Assembly (NCBI GenBank): GCA_035946955.1
Contig: DASYYE010000408.1
Coordinates: 1 to 18,280 of the forward strand
Reading direction: 5' to 3'
Origin: DASYYE01 sp035946955
GTDB taxonomy: Bacteria > Actinomycetota > Actinomycetes > Streptosporangiales > Streptosporangiaceae
Length of the DNA stretch: 18,280 nucleotides
A program made the position numbers and the translations under genes. Position 1 is the first letter of the stretch, and each line of letters starts with the position of its first letter. The notes under the pieces were generated by a model, which made no database searches, was not told where the DNA came from, and saw only the letters and a list, made by a program, of their open reading frames with translations. Shown here in pieces: positions 1 to 7,081 of this stretch.

Positions 1-172
1 CCGCGACATCGACTGCGGCACGGACCGCCTGCTCGGTGAGGCGGACCGGCTGGTCGCCCAGGGGTTCTCCCACGCCGGCCTGGCCGACCTGGTCCGGGTC
101 ATGGCCTCCGCCACTGCGGGCAGCTCCGCGGGTAGCGACGACTGCGCTATTGCCCTCATCTGGCGTCAGTGA
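1..172 (+). CDS. C-terminal tail of a PP2C/SpoIIE-family serine phosphatase (partial)
   Basis: The frame that is open from base 2 ends at a TGA at 170-172 and encodes 56 residues starting RDIDCGTDRLL and ending in SDDCAIALIWRQ. This matches the end of SpoIIE/PP2C phosphatase domains, where an 'RDIDxGxxRL' segment follows the TDG metal-binding loop and a final 'DD(I/C)A' supplies a metal-binding aspartate. The complete phosphatase encoded on the minus strand of this window has the same two elements (RDRDIDDGLKRL and RDDIAVL). The start and any sensor domains lie outside the window. The family role is dephosphorylation of anti-sigma-factor antagonists in partner-switching. Only the tail is seen, so the assignment is moderate; another protein with a similar end cannot be ruled out. 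Confidence 0.55.
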   Translation, partial: RDIDCGTDRLLGEADRLVAQGFSHAGLADLVRVMASATAGSSAGSDDCAIALIWRQ

Positions 173-210
173 AGCCGCGCAAACGCGCCGGGAACTGCCG
201 CGTGCACTGC

Positions 211-270
211 CTGGAATATGACACTGACGTCAGTGTTGGGTTCTGGAATATGACGACAACGTCAGTGTTA
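211..270. promoter_or_regulatory. Two tandem operator-like repeats, 32 bp apart
   Basis: Two 28-bp copies start with CTGGAATATGAC (211-222 and 243-254) and end with ACGTCAGTGTT (228-238) and ACGTCAGTGTT (259-269). The first contains a perfect 16-bp palindrome, ACACTGACGTCAGTGT at 221-236. The second keeps the right half-site GTCAGTGT but has a diverged left half. The 32-bp spacing is about three helical turns, so dimers bound at both would face the same side of the DNA. This is the pattern of a dimeric helix-turn-helix repressor (for example TetR-like) operator pair. The regulator is not identified. It lies about 450 bp before hpnC, so its target is uncertain. Confidence 0.5.
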
Positions 271-660
271 GGTGTTGCCCGCAGGCGGGGCGGCTGTGCG
301 GATGCCCCTCGGGGCAGGGACAGGTAAAGCGGCAATTTGCGTTCCGCACCGCGGTGTGTGGCACCCGCGCGAGGCCCGGCTGGCCGTTATGAATAGCGCC
401 AAGGTGATGCGCACGATTCGTAGCCTTGCCCACCATAGTGCACCTGAACTGCGGTGACGTGTGCCAGCCCCGGGCCGGGAAGCCCAGCTTCCGGTCCCTT
501 CCCGCCCTATTGAAAATGGCTGTGGAAAAGATGGGGCGTATCCCAGGTGCAAGGGCGCTGCAGGTGTGCCAGGTGACCTCTCGGTATACTACGGGCTTTC
601 AACGGGGTGGGACAGGGGGCGCAGGCGCGCGATAGCTGGCGCGTTCTCCGACATGCGCGT

Positions 661-695
661 CAGGTGACATACGTGTCATTGTTTGCATTCACCTG
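661..695. promoter_or_regulatory. Nested inverted repeats just upstream of hpnC
   Basis: CAGGTGA (661-667) and TCACCTG (689-695) are perfect 7-bp inverted arms. Nested inside is TGACA (665-669) TACG TGTCA (674-678), a 5-bp inverted repeat with a 4-nt spacer. The element ends 9 bp before the GAAGGA ribosome site of hpnC. It could be an operator or a leader hairpin that controls entry into the operon; no ligand or regulator can be inferred. Confidence 0.35.
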
Positions 696-717
696 TTAGC
701 TGTGAAGGAATGAAGCT

Positions 718-1641
718 GTGACGCGGCACACCACGCACCCCGCTGAGGGCGCCCCGGGTGCGGGCGCTGGTGACGCGCTTGCCGCGTCGGCCCGCGAGAT
801 CGGCGCGCGCGCGGCCGGGCAGGCCGGCGGCGAGAACTTTCCTGTCGCCCTGCGCCTGCTGCCGCGCCGGTACCGCCAGCACCTCGGTGCCCTGTACGGG
901 TTCGCGCGCTCAGTCGACGACATGGGTGACGAAGCACCCAAGCAGGAACGGCTCGCCCTGCTGGACGAGATGGAGGCCGATGTCAGGCGCCTGTACCGGC
1001 CAGCAGCCGCTGATGTGGCTGACGGCCCGCGGCTGGGTGTCGTGCAGGCGCTGAGGCCACTGGTGACCCAGTGCGGGGTGCCCATGCAGCCGTTCCTGGA
1101 CCTGGTCGAGGCCAACCGCCAGGACCAGGTGGTGACCCGCTACCAGACATTCGCTGACCTGGTGGCCTACTGCCGGCTTTCGGCCAACCCGGTCGGCCGG
1201 GTCGTGCTGTATGTCTTCGGTGCCGCCACCCCCGCCCGCGAGGAACTCTCCGACTACGTCTGCACCGCATTGCAGCTTGCCGAGCACTGGCAGGACGTGG
1301 CCGAGGACTACCAGGCCGGCCGCATCTACCTGCCGCGCGAAGACATGGACTCCGCGGGGTGCCGTGAGGCTGACCTGGCCGAGCCCACGGCGTCTGAGCC
1401 GCTGCGTGCACTCCTCGCGTTCGAGGCCACCCGCGCCCGGGAGCTGCTGGACCGGGGCGCCCCGCTGGTGGGTACCTTGCGCGGCGCGGCCCGGGCGGCT
1501 GTGGCCGGTTATGTGGCAGGCGGCCGGGCCGCGCTCGCCGCTGTTACCGCAACTGGTGCTGACGTGCTGGTCAGCACCCCCAAGCCGCGCCCGGCCCGGG
1601 TGGCGGCCGAACTGGCCCGCTCATATGCGACCGGGAGGTGA
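718..1641 (+). CDS. hpnC: Hydroxysqualene synthase HpnC (trans-isoprenyl diphosphate synthase family)
   Basis: The 307-residue protein belongs to the squalene/phytoene synthase family. Its two aspartate-rich motifs are visible: SVDDMGDE around residues 65-72 and DVAEDY at 193-198, followed by the usual GRIYLP segment. HpnC converts presqualene diphosphate, made by HpnD, to hydroxysqualene (known for the HpnCDE pathway). The GTG start at 718 is preceded by GAAGGA at 704-709 with 8-nt spacing; an ATG at 710 runs into a stop at once. It is first in the operon; its stop lies within the first codons of the longest hpnD frame, so the two are translationally coupled. HpnC and HpnD are told apart by order (C before D) and by HpnC's less regular second motif (HWQDVAEDY versus NILRDIREDY), as in Streptomyces clusters. 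The first ~25 residues are low in complexity. Confidence 0.9.
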   Translation: MTRHTTHPAEGAPGAGAGDALAASAREIGARAAGQAGGENFPVALRLLPRRYRQHLGALYGFARSVDDMGDEAPKQERLALLDEMEADVRRLYRPAAADVADGPRLGVVQALRPLVTQCGVPMQPFLDLVEANRQDQVVTRYQTFADLVAYCRLSANPVGRVVLYVFGAATPAREELSDYVCTALQLAEHWQDVAEDYQAGRIYLPREDMDSAGCREADLAEPTASEPLRALLAFEATRARELLDRGAPLVGTLRGAARAAVAGYVAGGRAALAAVTATGADVLVSTPKPRPARVAAELARSYATGR

Positions 1642-1643
1642 GG

Positions 1644-2552
1644 GTGGACACCCGCGTCGCCTACCGGCGCTGCGAGGAGATCACCTGGTCACAGGCCAGG
1701 AACTTCTCTTACGGCATCCGGCTGCTGCCGCCGGCCAAACGGCAGGCCCTGTCCGCGGTCTATGCGTTCGCACGGCGCATCGACGACATCGGCGACGGCG
1801 CCATGCCTGCCGAAGAGAAGCTCGCGGGCCTGGCGCAGGCCCGTGGCGAGCTCACCGGGCTGCAGGAGCCAGCAGCCAGCCAGGACGGCGACCCGGTGCT
1901 GGTCGCGCTGGCGGACGCCGCGCAACGGTTCGGCCTCCCGCTGGCCGCGTTCGGCGAGCTCATCGACGGCTGCGAGGCCGATGTGCGGGGCACCACCTAC
2001 CAGACCTTTGAAGACCTGCTGCACTACTGCCGCTGCGTGGCCGGTTCGATCGGGCGGCTGTCGCTCGGGGTGTTCGGCGCCGGTGACATGGCCGAGGCCT
2101 CACCCCTGGCCGACTCCCTCGGTGTCGCGCTGCAGCTCACCAACATCCTGCGTGACATCCGCGAGGACTACGGCAACGGGCGCGTGTACCTGCCCGCCGA
2201 GGACCTCGAGCGGTTCGGCTGCAGCCTGGACCCAGGGTCGGACGAGACAAAGGTGGTGGCACTCGTCGAGTTCGAGGCCGACCGGGCGCGGCAGTGGTAC
2301 GCGCGGGGACTGCAGCTGATGCCACTGCTCGACCGCCGCAGTGCGGCCTGCACCGGTGCGATGGCGGGCATCTACTACCGGCTGCTCGCCAACATCGCCG
2401 CCACCCCGGCGGCTGTGCTCACCCGCCGCATGTCGCTGTCTGCCGGGGAAAAGGCACTCGTGGCGGCACGCGCCCTGACATCGGCCGCCCTGCGCCCACC
2501 TGGGGCCCACAGCCGTAACGGGTCAGATGTGGCACCAGGGGCGGCGCAGTGA
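1644..2552 (+). CDS. hpnD: Presqualene diphosphate synthase HpnD
   Basis: A 302-residue squalene/phytoene synthase family member. It carries RRIDDIGDG (about residues 45-53) and NILRDIREDYGNGRVYLP (about 168-185), the two Mg-diphosphate binding motifs. HpnD joins two farnesyl diphosphates head to head to presqualene diphosphate, the substrate of HpnC. I chose the GTG at 1644 because GGGAGG at 1633-1638 sits 5 nt before it; the longer frame begins at GTG 1638, where this sequence would overlap the start codon. Its stop overlaps the hpnE start (GTGA at 2549-2552). The C-terminal ~20 residues (after RALTSAAL) are low in complexity and probably disordered. Confidence 0.9.
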   Translation: MDTRVAYRRCEEITWSQARNFSYGIRLLPPAKRQALSAVYAFARRIDDIGDGAMPAEEKLAGLAQARGELTGLQEPAASQDGDPVLVALADAAQRFGLPLAAFGELIDGCEADVRGTTYQTFEDLLHYCRCVAGSIGRLSLGVFGAGDMAEASPLADSLGVALQLTNILRDIREDYGNGRVYLPAEDLERFGCSLDPGSDETKVVALVEFEADRARQWYARGLQLMPLLDRRSAACTGAMAGIYYRLLANIAATPAAVLTRRMSLSAGEKALVAARALTSAALRPPGAHSRNGSDVAPGAAQ

Positions 2553-4072
2553 GCCGGCACGTCGTGGTGGTGGGCGGTGGCCTCGCGGGGATCACCGCCG
2601 CGACCGCCCTGTCCGAAGCGGGTGAGCGCGTCACGCTGCTGGAGGCCAGGCCACGCCTGGGCGGCGCCACCTCGTCCTTCCGCCGCGCCGGCATGGTCAT
2701 CGACAACGGCCAGCATGTGTTCCTGCGGTGCTGCACCGCCTACCAGGGGCTCCTCGCCCGGCTGGGCATGACCGGCGCGGTATCGCTCCAGGACCGTTTC
2801 GACGTCACCGTGCTCAGCCCGGCTGGCCGGGCGAGCCTGCGGCGCAGCGGCCTGCCCGGCCCGCTGCACATGGCCGCGGCCCTTGCCCGGTACCGGTTCC
2901 TCTCCCCGGCCCAGCGGCTCCGGGTCTTGCCCGCGGTGGCAGCCATGGCACGCCTGGACCCATCAGACCCCTCGCTCGACCGCCAGGCGCTCGGCAGCTG
3001 GCTGGCTGCCCGGTGGCAGGACGAGCGGATGCGGCGGGTGCTGTGGGACTTGTTCACCGTTTCCGCCATGAACATCGCCGGTGACGAAGCAGACCTCGCG
3101 CTCGCGGCCACGGTCGTCAAGACAGCACTGCTCTCGTCGCGGGACGCGGCCGACATCGGCACCCCGGCTGCGCCACTCGGCGAACTGCACGGGAATGCGG
3201 CGGCCAGGCTGCTGGACCGCCTCGGTGCGCGGGTCCGGCTCAACGCCAAGGCCGAGGCGATCGAGGTGCTCCCCAGCGGCGGCTTCCGCCTGAGCGTGCG
3301 CACCAGGAGCAGCACGGCGCACCAGCCCACACCCCCCGGAGCTGTGGACAACGATGATCCGTTCAGTTTTTCGCCCCCCCAAGGGGGAAAAACTGAACGG
3401 ATCATTGATGGGGACGGCCCAGGGGCCGAGGACGGGGGGTACGCGGGGGCTGCGGAGGTGCTGCGGGCTGACGCGGTGGTGCTGGCGGTGCCCGCGGGAG
3501 CGGCGGGCCGACTGGTGCCGGCGGGGGCGGTGCCGCGGGACGGCGCGGACTGGGGTGGGCTGGGGACATCACCCATCGTCAACGTCCACGTCGTGTATGA
3601 CCGGCGGGTCACCCGTCTGCCGTTCGCCGCCGCCGTGGACTCGCCGGTGCAGTGGGTGTTCGACCGGACCGGCCCCTCCGGCCTGGCATCAGGGCAGTAC
3701 CTGGCGGTGTCGCTGTCCGCGGCCGACTCCTACGCCGACGTGCCCGCGGCCACGATGCGCGAGGAGTTCGTGCCAGCGCTGGAGCAACTGTTCCCCGCCG
3801 CAGTGAACGCGGGGGTGAGCGACTTCTTCGTCACCAGAGAACGGCGGGCCACATTCCGCCAGGCGCCGGGGTGCGGTGCGCTGCGCCCGCGGACCGCCAC
3901 TGCGGTGCCGGGACTGGTGCTTGCGGGCGCCTGGACCGACACCGGGTGGCCAGACACGATGGAGGGAGCCGTGCGGAGCGGACTTTTCGCAGCCCGGGAA
4001 CTGCGGGGCGTCCCGGCCCGGGCACTGGGCCGGCGTACCCGGATGGGTGTCACCACGGGGGCGGTGGCATGA
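2549..4072 (+). CDS. hpnE: Hydroxysqualene reductase HpnE (FAD-dependent amine-oxidase-like), with internal insertion
   Basis: The 507-residue protein opens with a Rossmann dinucleotide fold, VVVVGGGLAGITAA (residues 5-18), then LLEARPRLGGATSSF, and ends with the FAD-contacting LAGAWTDTGWPDTMEGA segment typical of the phytoene-desaturase/HpnE family. HpnE reduces hydroxysqualene to squalene. From memory HpnE proteins are usually around 420-460 residues; here an unconserved, low-complexity segment of about 50 residues lies between FRLSVR and ADAVVLAVP (about residues 250-310). It coincides with a palindromic DNA element at 3354-3405 that keeps the frame. GTG start 2549 overlaps the hpnD stop; its own stop overlaps the next start (ATGA, 4069-4072). 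The Shine-Dalgarno is weak, so expression probably relies on coupling. Confidence 0.9.
   Translation: MSRHVVVVGGGLAGITAATALSEAGERVTLLEARPRLGGATSSFRRAGMVIDNGQHVFLRCCTAYQGLLARLGMTGAVSLQDRFDVTVLSPAGRASLRRSGLPGPLHMAAALARYRFLSPAQRLRVLPAVAAMARLDPSDPSLDRQALGSWLAARWQDERMRRVLWDLFTVSAMNIAGDEADLALAATVVKTALLSSRDAADIGTPAAPLGELHGNAAARLLDRLGARVRLNAKAEAIEVLPSGGFRLSVRTRSSTAHQPTPPGAVDNDDPFSFSPPQGGKTERIIDGDGPGAEDGGYAGAAEVLRADAVVLAVPAGAAGRLVPAGAVPRDGADWGGLGTSPIVNVHVVYDRRVTRLPFAAAVDSPVQWVFDRTGPSGLASGQYLAVSLSAADSYADVPAATMREEFVPALEQLFPAAVNAGVSDFFVTRERRATFRQAPGCGALRPRTATAVPGLVLAGAWTDTGWPDTMEGAVRSGLFAARELRGVPARALGRRTRMGVTTGAVA
3354..3405. repeat. 52-bp palindromic element inside hpnE
   Basis: The left arm ATGATCCGTTCAGTTTTT (3354-3371) is the exact reverse complement of 3388-3405; adding C3372/G3387 makes 19 perfect pairs. 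The centre is a C-run (3374-3380) facing a G-run (3383-3387), so RNA or single-stranded DNA would form a long hairpin. The arms are far more AT-rich than the flanking gene. The whole element is read through in frame (as ...DDPFSFSPPQGGKTERIID...), in a linker of HpnE. It looks like an inserted REP- or palindromic-element-type repeat. No transposase is nearby. Confidence 0.85.
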
Positions 4073-5118
4073 CCGCCGTGATGCCAGCGGGTGTGGAGAC
4101 CGCCCGCGACCTGGTCGGGCCTGCGCTCGCGGAGGCCATGAACCGGCTGTCCCCCGAGGTGCGCACGGTCGCCGCCTACCACCTCGGGCTCGCGCCTGCC
4201 GACCCCCCTGACCCGGCGGCCCCACGGCCCAATGGCGCGGGCAGGCGGCCGTCAGGAGCGGGCAAGGCGCTGCGGCCCGCACTCACCTTGCTGTCGGCGC
4301 GTGCCGCTGAGGCACCGCCCGAACGCGGCGTCCCCGCGGCGGTGGCCGTGGAACTGGTGCACAACTTCTCGCTGCTGCACGACGACATCATGGACGGCGA
4401 CACCGAGCGCAGGCACCGGCCGACCGCCTGGACCGTCTACGGCGTCGGCGCCGCGATCCTGGCCGGGGACGCCATGCTCGCGCTCGCACAGGACCTGCTG
4501 CTGGAGGATTCGGCACCGCAGGGGGTGTGGGCCGCCCGGTGCCTGTCCGCCGCGGTGCAGCGGCTGATCGCCGGCCAAGGCGCGGACCTGGCGTTCGAGG
4601 ACCGCGATGAGGTCAGCCTGGCCGAATGCCTCACGATGGCCAGTGACAAGACGGCCGCGCTCATGGCCTGCGCATGCAGCATCGGCGCGATCCAGATCGG
4701 GGCCGCGCCGGAGCTGGCCATGGGACTGGCCGGGTTCGGCGCGCACGCGGGCCTGGCCTTCCAGCTCACCGACGACCTGCTCGGTATCTGGGGTGCCCCG
4801 GAGGTCACCGGCAAGCCGGTCCGTTCCGACCTGCGGGCCAGGAAGAAGTCGCTGCCCGTGGTGGCGGCGCTGACCGCGGGCAGCCCGGCCTCGGACAAGC
4901 TCGCCGCCCTGCTGCGTGCCGAGGAACCGCTGAGCGAGGACGACCTGGTCCTCGCGGCTGACCTGGTCGAAGAGGCCGGAGGCCGGGACTGGACGCAGGC
5001 CGAGGCCGCCGCCCAGCTCAGCGCCGCCCACCAGTGCCTCGAAGAGACCCCGATGCCCGCGGAAGTCAGGTCCGAGTTCGCCGGGATCGCCGAGTTCATC
5101 ACGGCACGGCAATGGTGA
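4069..5118 (+). CDS. Polyprenyl (probably farnesyl) diphosphate synthase
   Basis: A 349-residue all-trans prenyl transferase. Visible motifs: GKALRP (residues 65-70, substrate diphosphate binding), the first Asp-rich motif DDIMD (105-109) followed by GDTERRHRP, KT around residue 194-195, FQLTDDLLG (231-239) and GKPVRSDL with a following KKSLP. It condenses IPP with allylic diphosphates. Its place between hpnE and shc argues that the product is FPP for HpnD. The second Asp-rich motif reads DDLLG rather than the classic DDxxD, a variant I associate with actinobacterial hopanoid-cluster members; chain length (GPP, FPP or GGPP) cannot be read reliably. Bulky or small residues before DDIMD (F100, S101) do not settle it. 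The ATG at 4069 overlaps the hpnE stop. The segment at residues 42-63 (AP/GP-rich) is an unusual low-complexity insertion before GKxxRP. Confidence 0.88.
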   Translation: MTAVMPAGVETARDLVGPALAEAMNRLSPEVRTVAAYHLGLAPADPPDPAAPRPNGAGRRPSGAGKALRPALTLLSARAAEAPPERGVPAAVAVELVHNFSLLHDDIMDGDTERRHRPTAWTVYGVGAAILAGDAMLALAQDLLLEDSAPQGVWAARCLSAAVQRLIAGQGADLAFEDRDEVSLAECLTMASDKTAALMACACSIGAIQIGAAPELAMGLAGFGAHAGLAFQLTDDLLGIWGAPEVTGKPVRSDLRARKKSLPVVAALTAGSPASDKLAALLRAEEPLSEDDLVLAADLVEEAGGRDWTQAEAAAQLSAAHQCLEETPMPAEVRSEFAGIAEFITARQW

Positions 5119-5131
5119 CAGGGAGGCGGCC

Positions 5132-7081
5132 ATGACAGTCACGGACCCGCGCCCCCGGGCCAGCGCCGTGGCGGCGCAGGCGCTGGAGCGGGCCCGGGAC
5201 CACCTGCTCGGCCTCCAGCATGAGCAGGGCTGGTGGCGGGGTGAGCTGGAGACCAATGTCAGCATGGACGCCGAAGACATGCTGCTGCGGGAGTTCCTGG
5301 GCATCCGCACGCCGGAGCAGACCGATGCCAGTGCCCGCTGGATCGCCTCCCAGCAGCGGGAGGACGGCACCTGGGCCAACTTCTTCGGCGGCCCGGGGGA
5401 GCTGTCCACCACGGTGGAGGCCTACACCGCACTGCGCCTGGCTGGCCACCCGCCATCAGCACCGCACATGGCGAAGGCGGCCGCGTGGGTACGCGGCCAG
5501 GGCGGCGTGCCCGCCACCCGCGTGTTCACCCGGATATGGCTGGCCCTGTTCGGCCAGTGGTCCTGGGACGAGCTCCCTGTCATCCCGCCCGAGCTGATCT
5601 ACCTGCCAGCGTGGTTCCCGCTCAACGTCTACGACTGGGCGTGCTGGGCCAGGCAGACACTCGTCCCGCTGACCGTCGTGGTGACGATGAGGCCAGCGAG
5701 GCAGCTCCCGTTTGGGCTTGACGAACTCAGTGAGCCGGGCAGCACGCTGGCGCGGCGCGGCGCAGGGCGAGGAGGCAGCGGCCGGGCGGGCGCTGGACGG
5801 TCGCCGGCTGAGGCTGTGTTCGTGGGACTGGACCGCGTGCTGCACTCCTATGAGCGTCACGCGATGCGGGCCACGCCGGTGCGGGCGGTGCGGCGCGCGG
5901 CGGTGCGGCGATGCCTGGAGTGGGTGGTCGCGCGGCAGGAGCGTGACGGCTGCTGGGGCGGGATCCAGCCGCCCTGGGTGTACTCACTGATCGCGCTGCA
6001 CCTGCTCGGCTACGGGCTGGACCACCCGGTCATGGTGCGTGGCCTGGCCGGCCTGGAGCGGTTCACGGTCACCGAGGACACGCCCGACGGGCCGGTGCGG
6101 CGGCTGGAGGCGTGCCAGTCCCCGGTCTGGGACACCGCGCTGGCCATGGTGGCGCTGGCCGACGCCGGGCTGCCTGGTGGGCACCCCGCGCTGCGGCGCG
6201 CCGCGGACTGGCTGCTGGCCGAGGAGGTCCACGGGCCAGGTGACTGGCAGGTCCGCAGGCCGGGCCTGGTGCCCGGTGGCTGGGCCTTCGAGTTCGACAA
6301 CGACGTCTACCCGGACGTGGACGACACCGCTGAGGTGGTGCTCGCGCTGCAGCGCGTGGCATGCTCCGCCGGGGACGCGGCCCGCGACGCCGCGGTGCGC
6401 CGCGGGATGGACTGGCTCATCGGCATGGCCTCGCGCGACGGCGGGTGGGCTGCCTTTGACGCCGACAACACGTCCTCGCTCGTGCGCAAGCTGCCGTTCT
6501 GCGACTTCGGTGCGGTCACGGACCCGCCATCAGCCGATGTGACCGCCCACGCGGTCGAGGCGCTCGCGGCCCAGGGGCTGGCGGCCAGCCGCGCGGCCCG
6601 CCGCGGGGTGGTGTGGCTGCTGCGTGCCCAGGAGGCCGACGGGTCGTGGTTCGGCCGGTGGGGGGCCAACTACGTGTACGGCACGGGCGCGGTGGTGCCC
6701 GCACTGCTCGCGGCCGGGGTGAAGCCTGAAAAACCTGCGATCCGGCGGGCGGTCGCCTGGCTGGAGGCGCACCAGAACCCCGACGGCGGCTGGGGCGAGG
6801 ACATCCGCTCCTATGACGACCCCACACTGGCGGGACAGGGTGTGTCCACCGCGTCCCAGACCGCGTGGGCACTGCTGGCCCTGCTGGCCGCCGGGCCGCC
6901 CGGCCCGGCGGCACAGGCCGGCGTGCGCTGGCTCGCCGAACACCAGCGTCCCGACGGGACGTGGGACGAGCCCCAGTACACCGGCACCGGGTTCCCCGGC
7001 GACTTCTACATCAACTACCACCTGTACCGGCTGGTCTTCCCGGTCACCGCGCTCGGGCGCTACGTGGCGGGTGTGTCATGA
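5132..7081 (+). CDS. shc: Squalene-hopene cyclase
   Basis: A 649-residue class II triterpene cyclase, the normal size for the family. The catalytic acid motif DVDDTA is at residues 395-400, preceded by GGWAFEFDNDVYP. Several QW-type repeats stabilising the barrel are visible: QQREDGTW, RQERDGCW, SRDGGW, AQEADGSW, HQNPDGGW and HQRPDGTW. The enzyme is a monotopic membrane protein that cyclises squalene to hopene and hopanol. ATG 5132 has GGGAGG at 5121-5126 with 5-nt spacing; the gap after the prenyl transferase is 13 bp. Its stop overlaps the next start (ATGA, 7078-7081). Residues about 200-230, an R/G/A-rich linker (GRGGSGRAGAGR), are variable in the family and unusually glycine-rich here. 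Confidence 0.96.
   Translation: MTVTDPRPRASAVAAQALERARDHLLGLQHEQGWWRGELETNVSMDAEDMLLREFLGIRTPEQTDASARWIASQQREDGTWANFFGGPGELSTTVEAYTALRLAGHPPSAPHMAKAAAWVRGQGGVPATRVFTRIWLALFGQWSWDELPVIPPELIYLPAWFPLNVYDWACWARQTLVPLTVVVTMRPARQLPFGLDELSEPGSTLARRGAGRGGSGRAGAGRSPAEAVFVGLDRVLHSYERHAMRATPVRAVRRAAVRRCLEWVVARQERDGCWGGIQPPWVYSLIALHLLGYGLDHPVMVRGLAGLERFTVTEDTPDGPVRRLEACQSPVWDTALAMVALADAGLPGGHPALRRAADWLLAEEVHGPGDWQVRRPGLVPGGWAFEFDNDVYPDVDDTAEVVLALQRVACSAGDAARDAAVRRGMDWLIGMASRDGGWAAFDADNTSSLVRKLPFCDFGAVTDPPSADVTAHAVEALAAQGLAASRAARRGVVWLLRAQEADGSWFGRWGANYVYGTGAVVPALLAAGVKPEKPAIRRAVAWLEAHQNPDGGWGEDIRSYDDPTLAGQGVSTASQTAWALLALLAAGPPGPAAQAGVRWLAEHQRPDGTWDEPQYTGTGFPGDFYINYHLYRLVFPVTALGRYVAGVS

Larger units (their letters stand above)
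173..717. other. 545-bp intergenic region before the hopanoid operon
   Basis: I see no convincing gene on either strand; the short open frames lack recognisable protein character and good ribosome sites. Besides the elements listed separately it holds a 14-nt hairpin-forming sequence at 303-316 (TGCCCC-TC-GGGGCA), which could end transcription of the upstream gene, and a 10-bp palindrome CACCGCGGTG at 347-356. A TATACT at 585-590 resembles a -10 hexamer but has no good -35 partner at 16-19 bp. The hopanoid promoter is probably within this stretch but I cannot fix its position. Confidence 0.6.

Noticed and set aside
585..590. TATACT as the -10 of the hopanoid promoter
   Set aside because: No acceptable -35 at 16-19 bp upstream; kept only as a note in the intergenic entry.
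272..667. Small genes in the region before hpnC (several 60-95-codon open frames on both strands)
   Set aside because: No ribosome sites of note, no protein-like composition and mutual overlap; typical chance frames in high-GC DNA.
3354..3405. Intrinsic terminator within hpnE
   Set aside because: The hairpin is strong but lacks a following U-run, the frame continues, and downstream genes depend on coupling.
3652..4068. N-terminal extension of the prenyl transferase into hpnE
   Set aside because: These codons overlap the well-conserved HpnE C-terminus in another frame; ATG 4069 in an ATGA overlap fits family length.
6865..7077. N-terminal extension of the HpnG-IspH protein into shc
   Set aside because: It is a shadow of the conserved end of the cyclase; ATG 7078 overlaps the shc stop and begins at the normal HpnG N-terminus.
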